Shown in pieces: positions 18,722 to 28,007 of a stretch of DNA of 64,000 nt (position 1 is the stretch's first letter; the number at the start of each line of letters is the position of its first letter). The notes beneath the pieces were generated by a model. That model saw only the letters and a program-made list of their open reading frames with translations, was not told the DNA's origin and did not search any database. Where the stretch lies: positions 1 to 64,000 of the forward strand of contig CAWKOH010000013.1 of NCBI GenBank assembly GCA_963851245.1, read 5' to 3'. This DNA is from CAWKOH01 sp963851245 (lineage in GTDB: Bacteria > Actinomycetota > Acidimicrobiia > Acidimicrobiales > Palsa-688). The position numbers were made by a program, and so were the translations under genes.

Positions 18722-18850
18722 ACCACCTAACGAGACGGATCGGGCGTGCGTTCAACGTCCCTCCGCCACCGAAGGCGCCCATGTCCCGACAGTCACCTCG
18801 CTCCAATGACGCCGCGTCGCTGATCGCCGGATGGGGTGTACCTGATTGAC

Positions 18851-19486
18851 TTAGCCCTCGAGGCACTCTGCGAGGAACGCATCGAGCGCGTCGACGTTTC
18901 GTCGGACCTGAAGCTGACCGGCCTGGCCTTTAGAGATATCGAGCGATGGGCAGAAGACTTCGTGTTCGCCACAAAAGAAATGCGGCGACCCTTTGACAGC
19001 GCGGGACTGACCCTCCCGCCAGTCGGCAAGGACAGCCTGATCGTCGTCGGGACCGACAGGGCCAACGCTGTGCCCTGCGGCTATCCGGGTCAGCACGTCG
19101 GGGCGGGAGATGTCATCGCCTTCCTCGAAGAGCACGTCCCGCAGAGCAAGGCTGACGGCTTCGCCGATTCGGTCGTCTCGACGGTAGGCAGCTGCCGCGA
19201 CGGCCAGTGCGGGGAGGGAGGTATGTGGGAAGTGGTTGGGGTCGAAACCGGCGAAGAGATCTGGGGTCACCTGGGCGCGCAGATCGGCGATGTGTTCGGC
19301 CGTGATGACGGGGTTGAGTGGTTCCCTGTTCACCAGTTCAAGGGGCCAGGCCCGTATGTGCAGCACAACATCGTCGCGTCCCAATTGATCTCTACGGCGG
19401 AGTACCGAGCGGAGACCAACGTGAGCGAATGGGCACCAGATATCCGCGTACACCTCGATGACCGTCACATCTGGACCGTAGGTCAC
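18851..19486 (-). CDS. DsbA-family isomerase/oxidoreductase
   Basis: A 211-residue thioredoxin-fold protein of the DsbA / 2-hydroxychromene-2-carboxylate isomerase (FrnE-like) group: VIEVYADIWCPFAHVGLRSV at the N-terminus with a single redox Cys (CPFA), a helical insert, and the cis-Pro region VKGSPHFFC near the C-terminus. The second active-site Cys of classical DsbA is replaced, as in glutathione- or mycothiol-dependent isomerases. Translation starts at GTG 19486. No signal peptide, so cytoplasmic. It is intact and is the last gene before attachment copy C. Confidence 0.8.
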   Translation of the reverse strand: MTYGPDVTVIEVYADIWCPFAHVGLRSVLRRRDQLGRDDVVLHIRAWPLELVNREPLNPVITAEHIADLRAQVTPDLFAGFDPNHFPHTSLPALAVAAAAYRRDDRIGEAVSLALRDVLFEEGDDISRPDVLTRIAAGHSVGPVGPDDDQAVLADWREGQSRAVKGSPHFFCGEHEVFCPSLDISKGQAGQLQVRRNVDALDAFLAECLEG

Positions 19487-19591
19487 AAGCCGCGACGCGG
19501 CCTGGCAGCGGCCTCGACATCGGGCGTTATCGCCGGTCTCAATATCCGATGTGCGAACTGCAGTAAGCGCTTCCCGTCGTCCAGGTGTTCG

Positions 19592-19709
19592 CTCGCTGTT
19601 CGATGGTTCGGACCAGAACGGGTGTCTCTCGCAGGCTGGTCTCCCACAGCAGGTTGGCGTCGAGATTGTCGAGCCTTTGATGGGCTAAGCGGTCGTGGAA
19701 TCGGACTGG
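19592..19709 (-). pseudogene. HEPN toxin fragment (copy C)
   Basis: Minus-strand VRFHDRLAHQRLDNLD followed by NLLWETSLRETPVLVRTIEQ, the C-terminal HEPN block with its Arg/His motif region. Compared with copy B the MNT gene and the HEPN N-terminus are missing by an internal deletion, and the C-terminal tail is altered (RANTWTTG) and reads past the usual stop. Confidence 0.7.
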
Positions 19710-19808
19710 TGGCGATGCCGGCCGCGCTCCAAAAGGCGCAACCTTCTGATTTTGCGTCAGACGGTCTGGGACCCGAGCGAGCGGAGAAGCCTCTGTAGCG
19801 CCTGGCGA

Positions 19809-20076
19809 ATTTGGAACGCGATTTGGCACGGGAGGCGCAAGACTGGCTGCGACCGGAGGGACTCAGCGGGACGAGCCTGTACGGTTCGCCATATATTCTC
19901 AGGTCTTCTTGCTGCACTCCGCAGGGACGGAAGGGACTGGCTGGGACGGTGGCACCCTCCTACGGATCAGAAGGTTGGGGGTTCGAATCCCTCCGAGCGC
20001 GCGAAAGTGCTGGTCACAGGCTTGCTGATCCCCGTGTGATTTTTGGCCTGACCAAATTTGGCACACAAGTTGGCAC
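19809..20076 (+). repeat. tRNA-Arg attachment site, copy C (both arms)
   Basis: Left arms ATTTGGAAC (19809, one mismatch) and ATTTGGCAC (19821); core at 19960-20002 identical to copy B; right arms TTTGGCAC 20057-20064 and GTTGGCAC 20069-20076. Spacings (139 and 55 bp) equal those of copy B. The flanking 100-150 bp are also similar between copies A, B and C, so the whole module, not only the core, has been duplicated. Confidence 0.85.
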
Positions 20077-20361
20077 GGACCTGGCGGATTCACGGGGCGC
20101 GAGGTGCCGACGTCGCCCACGCCCAGGTCTGACTGAAGAATGGCCGTCGCGCTCGCTGGAGTTGCTGCGCCCCGAGCGGCACTTGTCCGGGTGATCAAAC
20201 TCGCAATCCCCATAGCACCCGCTCCCTGTCGACGCTCCGTGTCGGTAGACGTCCAGATCGGAGCGGCCGACCTGGAACACCAACAGCGGCGCCGCGATCA
20301 GAACTAGCAGTAGGACACCCCCGAGCCCCAACCCGCTGAGTGATCGAGGAGCGACGCGCAT
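20014..20361 (-). CDS. Small membrane protein, end fused to attachment site
   Basis: From ATG 20361 the frame begins MRVAPRSLSGLGLGGVLLLV and continues with a strong hydrophobic helix (residues about 10-30), then GSGCYGDCEFDHPDKC with four cysteines. The remaining residues are low-complexity and run across the right arms of copy C, so the natural C-terminus was probably lost when the junction formed. Family not recognised. It may be a remnant. Confidence 0.4.
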   Translation of the reverse strand: MRVAPRSLSGLGLGGVLLLVLIAAPLLVFQVGRSDLDVYRHGASTGSGCYGDCEFDHPDKCRSGRSNSSERDGHSSVRPGRGRRRHLAPRESARSVPTCVPNLVRPKITRGSASL

Positions 20362-20430
20362 CGCTACATGCCTACCAACTCAGCGGAAGCGCCGAACACG
20401 CGAGCGATAATCCGGGCATCGCAGTGAGCG

Positions 20431-20456
20431 GCCGGATGCAGATCGGCACATCCGGC
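20431..20456. terminator. Hairpin, possible terminator
   Basis: GCCGGATG (20431-20438) pairs perfectly with CATCCGGC (20449-20456) around a 10-base loop. No T-run follows, so termination is uncertain. Confidence 0.35.
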
Positions 20457-20662
20457 GTGTCTCTGTCAAGGCCGGGATCTTTGCTTGACAAACTTCGCAC
20501 TCTCGGGATGACCGGGCGTTTCCCGGTATCTCATCTTCCCGGCGATCCGGGATGTCTCGCCAAGGTTCTTCTGGGCTAGCTTTCCCGGTTGTTGTGGCGC
20601 AGAGCGGCGCTGGGGCAGCCCAAGCCCAGCTGCGAAAAGACATCGACCTCTACACTTCGGGC

Positions 20663-21424
20663 ATGGACGACGTCATGAAGGCCCTACGCGACCAGGTCCA
20701 GGAGCTGATGTCGATCGTCAGAGGGCTGGGTGAGGACCAGCTCGCATTGCCTTCGGCATGCGAGGGCTGGTCCGTTTCGGATGTGCTCCTGCACTTGGCT
20801 CAGACCAACGAGATGGCCACCGCCAGCGCCCGCGGACATTTGGCTGACGCCGACGGTGGATGGACAGGCTCTAACAGAGGGGTGCGCACCGACGTCGACG
20901 ACATCGCCGCTCATGCGGTCGAGGGCGAGCGCGGGGCAAGCGGAAGCGATGTACGTGCTCGTTGGGTGAAGAGCGGCGACGACATGGTCGACGCGCTGCA
21001 AGCGTGCGACCCCGCCACCCGAGTCCTGTGGGTCGCTGGAGATATGGCGCCTCGGACTTTGGCGTCGACTCGACTAGCCGAGACGTGGATCCACACCGGC
21101 GACGTTTGCATCGGGCTTGGCATCGCGCAGCCGAAGAGCGATCGGATCTGGCATATCGCCAGGCTGGTCTACCGGACGCTGCCGTACTCATTCCTGCGGG
21201 CAGGGGTCGAGGCGACAGGAGCGGTGCGTTTCGAGCTCACCTCTGGCACAGACGAGTCTGCTGTGTGGAGTTTCGGAGACGACAACGCCGCCACGGTCAT
21301 AGCAGGTGCCGCCGTCGACTTATGCCGTGTCGCCGGGCAGCGAGGGGCCGCGATGGAGACATCCCTGCGCGGCAGCGGACCCGACGCCGCGGCCGTCCTT
21401 CGTTTCATGCGCACATTCGCGTAG
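20663..21424 (+). CDS. Maleylpyruvate isomerase-like protein
   Basis: A 253-residue protein of the DinB-fold, mycothiol-dependent maleylpyruvate isomerase N-terminal type (TIGR03084-like): LPSACEGWSVSDVLLHLAQT near residues 30-50 with the conserved W-S-V-x-D-x-x-x-H metal/thiol site, and later RLAETWIHTGDVCIGLG with its second conserved His. The C-terminal half has VWSFGDDNAATVIAG, as in family members with an SCP2-like end. ATG 20663 lies 6 bases after TACACT (20651-20656), suggesting a leaderless transcript. Substrate unknown. Confidence 0.75.
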   Translation: MDDVMKALRDQVQELMSIVRGLGEDQLALPSACEGWSVSDVLLHLAQTNEMATASARGHLADADGGWTGSNRGVRTDVDDIAAHAVEGERGASGSDVRARWVKSGDDMVDALQACDPATRVLWVAGDMAPRTLASTRLAETWIHTGDVCIGLGIAQPKSDRIWHIARLVYRTLPYSFLRAGVEATGAVRFELTSGTDESAVWSFGDDNAATVIAGAAVDLCRVAGQRGAAMETSLRGSGPDAAAVLRFMRTFA

Positions 21425-21566
21425 CCTAAAACTCCTCGCTTGCCGCCGATTGCCGAAGATGCAGGGGCTGGCGCACCCGTCCCGGCGATGTTGGCCACCG
21501 CAGATGCTCGTTAAGGGGAGGGTTGAAGCTGGTGGTGTAGCACCAACGGAAGCGATGGGTTAGGAC

Positions 21567-22688
21567 CTAGATGGGCTCCGCCGCCAGAGCGACACCGATC
21601 CGCAGCAGCTGGTTGGTGGCGCCGCCGAGCATGAACTCGTTCTGCTTGGCGGCAACGAAATATCGGTGAGTGGTGTGCTCGTTGGCCACGCCCATCCCCC
21701 CGTGGATGTGGACCGCCGCGTGCGCTACCTGGTGGCCGGCCTCTGCCGCCCAGAACTTGGCTACCTCGACCTCTGTGCTCGCCGGCAGCCCCACGTCAAG
21801 CCGCCAGACCGCTTGCCATAGGGTCAGGCGGGCTCCTTCGGTGGCGATATAACTGTCGGCCAAGCGGTGGCCGACCGCCTGAAACGTGGCGATCGGACGC
21901 CCAAATTGAGTCCGCGTCTTGGCGTACTCGGCCGTGTCAGCCAATGCCTGCTCCAGTACACCGAGCTGGTAGGCACAAAGGGCGGCCGTTCCGTGGTCCA
22001 CCATCGACCGGACGATCCTCGGCCCGTCCTCTAGCCGTCCCAGCACCGAGCTGCCAGGAACGGTGACCCCTGCGAGCGTTATCCGGGCTACCGTCTCGCT
22101 ATTCGACGTGCGCTGGCGCTCCACCGTCACGCCCGGGGCGGTCGGCTCGACGAGGAAGACCCCGACGGTGCCCTCGACCGAAGCAGGTACCAAGACCAGA
22201 TCGGCGAAAGTACCCGCCGTCACCGAGGTTTTCACTCCTTCGAGCCGGTAGCCCTCGGGGATCGGGACGGCAACGGTGCGGGGAGTTCCAGGTTCAGGGT
22301 TGGCGGGCTCGGCAAGGGCGGCCGTGAGAATCTTGGTACCTGCCGCTGCCGGCGCGGCCCAGTCGTGGCGCTGCTCGGCAGAGCCGAACTCTGCTATCGG
22401 GGCTGCGCCAAGCACGATTGACGCAAGTACGGGTACGGGCGCCAAGCGCCGCCCCAGCTCCTCGAGAACGATGCATTGCTCGATCAGCCCACAACCACCG
22501 CCGCCGATGTTTTCCGGCAAGGATATGCCAAGGATCCCGGCAGCCGCCAAGGCCTTCCAGATATCTGGATCGAAACGCTCAGGTCCGGACTCGACCTGGC
22601 GAAGCAGTTCCGGCGTGACCTTATCGGTGGCGATGCGCCTGGTGAGACTCGCCAGCTCCAGCTGGTCGGGGGTGAAGTCGAAATCCAT
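21567..22688 (-). CDS. Acyl-CoA dehydrogenase
   Basis: A 373-residue flavoprotein: N-terminal MDFDFTPDQLELASLTRRI, central LPENIGGGGCGLIEQCIVLE, and C-terminal YAKTRTQFGRPIATFQAVGH plus AAVHIHGGMGVANEHTTHRY. This is the smaller partner type often encoded as a pair (FadE-like heteromers in steroid or fatty acid catabolism). The expected catalytic acid is not at the usual motif, as in non-catalytic subunits. Start 9 bases downstream of its partner's stop, so cotranscribed. It would act in the cytoplasm with FAD and an electron-transfer flavoprotein. Confidence 0.85.
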   Translation of the reverse strand: MDFDFTPDQLELASLTRRIATDKVTPELLRQVESGPERFDPDIWKALAAAGILGISLPENIGGGGCGLIEQCIVLEELGRRLAPVPVLASIVLGAAPIAEFGSAEQRHDWAAPAAAGTKILTAALAEPANPEPGTPRTVAVPIPEGYRLEGVKTSVTAGTFADLVLVPASVEGTVGVFLVEPTAPGVTVERQRTSNSETVARITLAGVTVPGSSVLGRLEDGPRIVRSMVDHGTAALCAYQLGVLEQALADTAEYAKTRTQFGRPIATFQAVGHRLADSYIATEGARLTLWQAVWRLDVGLPASTEVEVAKFWAAEAGHQVAHAAVHIHGGMGVANEHTTHRYFVAAKQNEFMLGGATNQLLRIGVALAAEPI

Positions 22689-22697
22689 GCTGATTCC

Positions 22698-23867
22698 TTA
22701 TCGGGGTGAGCGAGGCAGACCGAGCGCGACCATGGCGATGATGTCGCGTTGTATCTCGTTGGTTCCGCCTCCAAAGGTCAGTATCAGCGCACCGCGGTAG
22801 GCCCGTTCGAGTCGGCCCCGGACGATCGATCCGGGGGACTCCGCGGTCAAGGTGGCTTCGTCGCCGACGCATTCCATGAGAAGGCGGTACGCTTCCGTGG
22901 CGAGCTCGGTGCCGAACACCTTGGTGGCCGAGGCGTCTGCCGGGCTGACCCCCTTGTCGACGCCCCAGGCGATCTTCCAGTTGATCAGCTTCAGGAACTC
23001 GACCTTGGCGTGGACCCTCGCGAGGTTGGTCCTCACCCATTCCTGGTCGATGACCGGCCGGCCGTCAGGGAGAAGGGTCTGCTGAGCCCATCTGCATACT
23101 TCTGAGAGGGACTGCTGCAGGCCGGCAGCCGAGCACAGTGCTACTCGCTCCCGGTTCAGCTGCCCGGTGATGAGCCTCCACCCGTCGTTCTCTCTACCGA
23201 CCAGCGCGGTAAGCGGCACCCGCACGTTCTCGTAGAAGGTCTGGCTCGTCGTGGCACCTGTCACGGTCGGGACCGGTGTCCAGCTGAAGCCGGGTGAGTT
23301 AGTCGGCACGAGCAGTACCGAGAGTCCTTTGTGGCGAGGCGCCTCAGGGTCTGTGCGAACGGCCAGCCACACGTAGTCGGCGTGCTCGATGAGGCTCGTC
23401 CACATCTTCTGACCGTTGATGACGTACTCGTCGCCGTCGCGGACCGCCGTGGTCCGCAACGCTGCCAGGTCGGTTCCCGCGTCCGGCTCCGAGTAGCCGA
23501 TCGAGAAGTGAAGCTCGCCTTCGAGGATCTTGGGCAGGAAGAAGCTCTTCTGCTCCTCGGTGCCGTACTCCATGATCGTCGGACCGACGGTGTTGAGGGT
23601 GAGGAAGGGCACCGGCGCCCCGTACTTGCTCGCCTCGTCGGTGAAGATCAGCTGCTCGAGCATCGACCGGTTCTGGCCGCCGAACTCCTTTGGCCAGCCG
23701 ATCCCCAGCCAGCCGTCCTGGCCCATCTGGCGAACGAGGTCCCGGTAGATCACGCTTCCCTCGCCGGCGAGCATCTGGCGCTGGATGTCGTCGGTCATCA
23801 GCTTGGAGAAATAATGCTGCAACTCCTGCCGGAGCGCTTCTTGCTGCTCGGTATAGGCGATATGCAC
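22698..23867 (-). CDS. Acyl-CoA dehydrogenase
   Basis: A 389-residue acyl-CoA dehydrogenase: DGWLGIGWPKEFGGQNRS, FSIGYSEPDAGTDLAALRT (FAD and substrate binding), INGQKMWTSLIEHADYVWLA, and C-terminal GRLERAYRGALILTFGGGTN EIQR-type motif (written in parts). It resembles FadE subunits of steroid side-chain or branched-acyl degradation. First gene of a two-gene operon with the dehydrogenase at 21567. The two probably form an alpha2beta2 enzyme, known for several actinobacterial FadE pairs. Confidence 0.87.
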   Translation of the reverse strand: MHIAYTEQQEALRQELQHYFSKLMTDDIQRQMLAGEGSVIYRDLVRQMGQDGWLGIGWPKEFGGQNRSMLEQLIFTDEASKYGAPVPFLTLNTVGPTIMEYGTEEQKSFFLPKILEGELHFSIGYSEPDAGTDLAALRTTAVRDGDEYVINGQKMWTSLIEHADYVWLAVRTDPEAPRHKGLSVLLVPTNSPGFSWTPVPTVTGATTSQTFYENVRVPLTALVGRENDGWRLITGQLNRERVALCSAAGLQQSLSEVCRWAQQTLLPDGRPVIDQEWVRTNLARVHAKVEFLKLINWKIAWGVDKGVSPADASATKVFGTELATEAYRLLMECVGDEATLTAESPGSIVRGRLERAYRGALILTFGGGTNEIQRDIIAMVALGLPRSPR

Positions 23868-23940
23868 GAAAGTCCCCTCCGAGCTCGCAGGTAGAACGCG
23901 TTCTGATTCTAGATGAGGTTCCCCTGCCCGGCAACCCAGG

Positions 23941-24135
23941 ATGGAAGCTGTTCCAGTTTCTCACCCCAGCGGGATGAACGCCTTTCCCGAGACGGACATC
24001 GAGCCGGTGCAGGTCCACACCCAGGACATCGGATCGCTGCTCGATCATTGGGCGGAACACCGCCCTGATCACCTGGCGCTCGTCCGGAAACCGGCGAAAG
24101 GCGAGAGCCGTACGTGGACCTACCGCTCGTGCAAC
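23941..24135 (+). pseudogene. Acyl-CoA synthetase N-terminal fragment
   Basis: About 65 residues, with DIGSLLDHWAEHRPDHLALV and ESRTWTY, match the first segment of AMP-dependent acyl-CoA synthetases/ligases. Homology stops at 24135 and the adenylation domain is absent. It is divergent from the acyl-CoA dehydrogenase pair, so it may once have supplied their substrate. Confidence 0.6.
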
Positions 24136-24270
24136 AGCGCTGAGCCCTCTGTGGGAACGGGTGGGTCTGTATTCGCCAGCGGTCGGCAGCGAGATACGGT
24201 CGTTGTTCCTGTCTGCCTAGCCATAGCAGAGGCCCCGAACGACACGGCACCGCTGCCGGGCGACCATTTC

Positions 24271-24552
24271 TCAGCAGAGGCGGCGAGCGGCTGCAACATC
24301 CTGACTCGGCGGCGGGTCGACGAAGGTCTGGCCGTCGATGACCACTGTGGGGACGGTCTCGTTTCCGTCGGGGACCGATCGAACGAAGGCGGCCGCATCG
24401 GGATTACGCCAGATGTTGATCCGCTGAGCAGGCAGTCGGCGAAACCGCAGCGCCAGCCGCAGCCGTTGACAGAATACGCACCCCGGACGCCAATAGATCG
24501 TCACCACCCGGCCATTGTGCCCCGGTCCATCCGTTGCAACTCCGTCGCTCAA
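24271..24552 (-). CDS. Glutaredoxin-like protein (mycoredoxin type)
   Basis: A 93-residue thioredoxin-fold protein with VVTIYWRPGCVFCQRLRLAL (active site C-V-F-C) and the cis-Pro segment ETVPTVVIDGQTFVDP, as in actinobacterial mycoredoxins, which reduce mycothiol mixed disulfides. The frame can start at TTG 24552, giving a TTGA overlap with the upstream gene's stop, or at GTG 24507 directly before the fold; I cannot choose firmly. Cytoplasmic. Confidence 0.7.
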   Translation of the reverse strand: MSDGVATDGPGHNGRVVTIYWRPGCVFCQRLRLALRFRRLPAQRINIWRNPDAAAFVRSVPDGNETVPTVVIDGQTFVDPPPSQDVAAARRLC

Positions 24553-25250
24553 CGGCCCGCGCCCATATACGCGGCGATCCGCTGGTTGCGGGCTTCAATG
24601 AACTCAATGGCACGCTGGCGGTACCCGAGATAGGCGTCGAGGGTTCCCGGCAGGGGCGACGTGGTGAAATCTTCGAACGGCATGAAGAACTTGACCGTGG
24701 AAGCGGCCTCGTTCACCAGATCCTGCAGGTGGAAGAAGTCCACGTAGCCAGCGAAGTCGCCGAACAGTCCGAAGAAGTCTGCGTACCGGGCCAGCGGGCC
24801 ACTGAGCGGGTTGGGCTCGTCCAGGAAGTGTCGGCGGATGCATTCCACCGTCAGGTCGAACCGGTCCTTGATCCTCGGATGGCATCCACGCGCACCGTTG
24901 ATCGTCATCTTGCCGTCGACGCGATTACCCGGAAAGACCATCATCCCGCCGATGGTGTAGCCGATATGCATGAAGGCGTCGTGCTCGTCTGGCGGGATCT
25001 GATCGATGATGCGCGGCAGCCATCGGAAGGTCGGAATCACCGCATCGCTCGCCAGCCAGAACTCGCCAAGCTGGGAGAGGTGATGCAGATACATGGGCGG
25101 CGGTGTCGTGATGTCCAGCTCGAAAGGCGCGCCACTCGGCAGCGGCTTGCTCCACAGGAGCTGGTGATACCTCAGAAGTGTTGGACTGTAAGTGTCCGCA
25201 TCTTTCCCGGGCGGCGTGTCAGATCTGAAGTCGAAGGTGATGTCAAGCAT
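24549..25250 (-). CDS. DUF6994-like conserved protein
   Basis: A 233-residue soluble protein beginning MLDITFDFRSDTPPGKDADT, followed by SPTLLRYHQLLWSKPLPSG and a helical C-terminal part (DDFFxx-rich, ending AYMGAGR). The N-terminal D-x-R-x-D and Y-H-x-L-W-S-K-P-L-P blocks fit a widespread actinobacterial family I know as DUF6994; function is unknown. Its stop overlaps the start of the glutaredoxin-like gene, so the two are translationally coupled, hinting at a thiol-related or stress role. Confidence 0.65.
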   Translation of the reverse strand: MLDITFDFRSDTPPGKDADTYSPTLLRYHQLLWSKPLPSGAPFELDITTPPPMYLHHLSQLGEFWLASDAVIPTFRWLPRIIDQIPPDEHDAFMHIGYTIGGMMVFPGNRVDGKMTINGARGCHPRIKDRFDLTVECIRRHFLDEPNPLSGPLARYADFFGLFGDFAGYVDFFHLQDLVNEAASTVKFFMPFEDFTTSPLPGTLDAYLGYRQRAIEFIEARNQRIAAYMGAGR

Positions 25251-25962
25251 GTCGACGACCGGAAACCTTGCCCACGGTCAACACTCATCTACGGAGCGCC
25301 TAGCGCGAGCGACCTCCCGAGCGGAGCAGCCGTGGCTGTCGCCTGAACGAACACAGAATGTTCGCTCCGTAAGCCTGGCCTTGAGCAAGCCCAGAGAGCG
25401 CCGAACGGCACATCTCGCGCGCCGCGCCTACCCGGCGATCAGGGCGACCCGGCCGCTGGGATTGTGGGCTGCAGTTATGGTGCGCCTGCCCACGAGATCC
25501 TGGCTTGCGCTAACGCTAGATCTGTATTCCGGTGCTGGCGTCGGCGAGGTTTGTCGCCCTCTGGGAGCCGCAGCAGATCGTTCCGGCCCTGCCGGGCTTT
25601 GCGCATATGATCGCCCGTCAGGTACCGCTTCGCGATCAGCGGTCGCAATGGGAGGATGGCTGACTGTGTCTGGGCCGATGGGCTGGCGAGCCCCGTCGTC
25701 TCTGCGGGCCGGGGGCGCGATGAGTGTTTCGGTGAGGCGGTCTGGCTTGTGGTGGAGCCCGAAGAGGCCGGGTGGGGCCACGCCGAAGGGATGCGTTGGT
25801 ACATGCGCAAGGCTGGCTTGCTTCGACGGACCGCGGGTGTCTCTCTTGGTTGCCTGCATTGGAGGCACGGCCAACGGGAAGCTCGCCCGCTTCCGGTTGG
25901 CCCTCGAATCCGACCGGCGGCTCGCTGGTTCGAGCACCGGTCGGGTGTAGAGGGGAGGACGG
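25251..25962. other. No recognisable gene
   Basis: Several overlapping open frames on both strands but no motif or credible start. It contains one copy (about 25398-25414) of the short motif GCGCCGAACGGCACATC also found at 29078. Confidence 0.35.
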
Positions 25963-26901
25963 GTGCCGATTGATCCGATGGCAGCGGCCATCATCAGGCA
26001 TATGGAGTCCGCTTTCCCGGCGATGGACCTAACGGTCTCTGGTACCGAGATGCGCAGACGGGTTGCCGAAGCCAGCGGCACATTCGGTTCAGCCAAGGCG
26101 GAGCCGGTCGGGGAGGTCTCAGACCGCGTCGTTCCGGGGCCGAACGGTGATATCCCGCTGCGGATCTATCGTCCCGAGAGCGCCGACATCTCGACGCCGG
26201 TAGCGATGTTCTTCCACGGCGGTGGCTGGGTTCTTTGTGACCTGGACTCACATGACGGCATCTGCCGGGCCATCTGCAACGCCTCTCGGTGCGTCGTGGT
26301 CGCCGTCGACTACCGGCTCGCGCCTGAGCACCGTTTTCCGATCGGGGTGGAGGATTGCTACGCCGCTACCACCTGGATGGCGACCCATGCGTCCACCCTC
26401 GGGTTCGACGGCCGGCGCCTGGCGGTGGTGGGTGACAGCGCCGGTGGGAACCTGGCGGCGGCGGTGGCCCTCATGGCCCGTGACCGGGGAGGGCCGAAGC
26501 TGCACCTGCAGGTGCTGGTCTACCCGGTCATCGACCACTCCGATCAGACCGAGTCACATCGGACCGTCGGCGAGGACTGCTTCCTCAAAAGCCGGGAGGT
26601 CATGTACTACTGGGACCAGTACCTGGCCGAGCCCGAGGACGGGAGCGATCCTTACGCCTCACCGCTGCGGGCGAGCACGCACCAACGCCTGCCAGCGACC
26701 TTGATCATCACGCCCGAGTTCGACCCCCTCCGGGACGAGGGCGAGGATTACGGCCGGGTGCTGATCGAGGCCGGGGTGTCCACCACGATCCACCGTTTCC
26801 CCGGGATGTTCCACGGCTTTGTGAGCTTCCTGTCCCAACTGGACGCGGCGGACCAGGCGGCGGGCGAGATCGGCGCTGCCCTTCGCTCAGCGATGACCTG
26901 A
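25963..26901 (+). CDS. Alpha/beta hydrolase, HSL-type esterase
   Basis: A 312-residue esterase of the hormone-sensitive lipase (bacterial family IV) type. Visible motifs: oxyanion HGGGW (about residues 86-90), YRLAPEHRFP, nucleophile GDSAGG, acid Asp in PEFDPLRDEG and catalytic His in GMFHGF. It would hydrolyse short-chain esters in the cytoplasm. Starts at GTG 25963 after GGGGAGGAC. All catalytic residues are present and length is normal. Followed by a lactonase-like gene on the same strand about 150 bp downstream. Confidence 0.9.
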   Translation: MPIDPMAAAIIRHMESAFPAMDLTVSGTEMRRRVAEASGTFGSAKAEPVGEVSDRVVPGPNGDIPLRIYRPESADISTPVAMFFHGGGWVLCDLDSHDGICRAICNASRCVVVAVDYRLAPEHRFPIGVEDCYAATTWMATHASTLGFDGRRLAVVGDSAGGNLAAAVALMARDRGGPKLHLQVLVYPVIDHSDQTESHRTVGEDCFLKSREVMYYWDQYLAEPEDGSDPYASPLRASTHQRLPATLIITPEFDPLRDEGEDYGRVLIEAGVSTTIHRFPGMFHGFVSFLSQLDAADQAAGEIGAALRSAMT

Positions 26902-27052
26902 CCGAATCGGCCGGGCGCGCGTCTCCCGCGTGGCCCTTATGATCGGGGAATGGTCCGACCGCATCGCCGCAGCAGTCTGGGGCGTCGATCAACTCGGATG
27001 TCAACCGCGGCGACGGGCCGGCCATGCTGATGGACGGCGGGGTGCGGCATCG

Positions 27053-27901
27053 GTGATCGACACCGGCTGGGAGCTCGTCGCGTCGAACCTGGCCTTTCCC
27101 GAGGCACCCCATTGGCACGACCAGAGCCTGTGGTTCTCCGACATCTTCGACGGCCAGATCAAGCGACTCGAGCCTAACGGCGACGTCGCTGTGGTGGCCA
27201 CGGTGCCGGGCCGTCCGTCGGGATTGGGCTGGCGTCCCGACGGCACCCTGCTCGTGGTATCTATGGCCAACCGTCAGCTGTTGTCCTTCGACGGCGCTAC
27301 CTGCCAGCTCGTCGCCGACCTGAGCTCGGTGGCTGGCGGAGATTGCAACGACATGATCGTCGACCGGTCCGGGCTCGCCTATGTGGGCAACTTCGGTTAC
27401 CACCCGCTCGCCGGCGAGCGTCCTCGGGCGGCACGACTGGCCATGGTCGACCTTGCCGGCGAAGTGCACGAAGTGGCGGTCGACCTGCGGTTTCCCAACG
27501 GCATGGCCATCACGCCCGACGGGACCACCCTGCTCGTAGCCGAGACCAGAGGCAATCGGGTGACCGCCTTCACCATCGAGGCCGACGGCATGCTCAAGGA
27601 TCGCCGGATCTACGCCGACCTGGGCGACGCCACCCCAGACGGCATCACCCTCGACGCCGAGGGAGCCGTTTGGATCGCCTCGCCCGGCACCCGGGAAGTC
27701 CTTTTGGTGTGCGAAGGCGGCCGGGTACTCCAGTCGGTGGAAGCGGCTGGGGGGATGGCTCAGGCGTGCGTGCTCGGTGGTAGGGACGGCCGCAGTCTCT
27801 ACGTGTGCTGCTCGCCCACCCACGACGCCGATCGTGCGCTTTCCGAGCGTACCGGGAGCATCTGGTCGCGCCTGGTCGACGTGCCTGCGGCTGCCGCGTG
27901 A
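27053..27901 (+). CDS. SMP-30/gluconolactonase family protein
   Basis: A 282-residue six-bladed beta-propeller hydrolase: LAFPEAPHWHDQSLWFSDIF (blade 1 with the metal-binding Glu), GRPSGLGWRPDGTLLVVSM, DLSSVAGGDCNDMIVDRSG, LRFPNGMAITPDGTTLLVAE and DGITLDAEGAVWIA. These enzymes open lactones using a divalent metal. GTG 27053 is chosen because the residues upstream in the open frame are not conserved. It may work with the preceding esterase on a lactone or ester substrate; that is inference. Confidence 0.85.
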   Translation: MIDTGWELVASNLAFPEAPHWHDQSLWFSDIFDGQIKRLEPNGDVAVVATVPGRPSGLGWRPDGTLLVVSMANRQLLSFDGATCQLVADLSSVAGGDCNDMIVDRSGLAYVGNFGYHPLAGERPRAARLAMVDLAGEVHEVAVDLRFPNGMAITPDGTTLLVAETRGNRVTAFTIEADGMLKDRRIYADLGDATPDGITLDAEGAVWIASPGTREVLLVCEGGRVLQSVEAAGGMAQACVLGGRDGRSLYVCCSPTHDADRALSERTGSIWSRLVDVPAAAA

Positions 27902-28007
27902 CCACGGTACTGAGGCTGCCCGAGGCCCCGAGCGGCGCCGAGGCCCTATAGGCCCGCCAAGGTTCAGCACCCTGAGGGACTTTTCCCGCAGGGACGTCGG
28001 CCAGACC

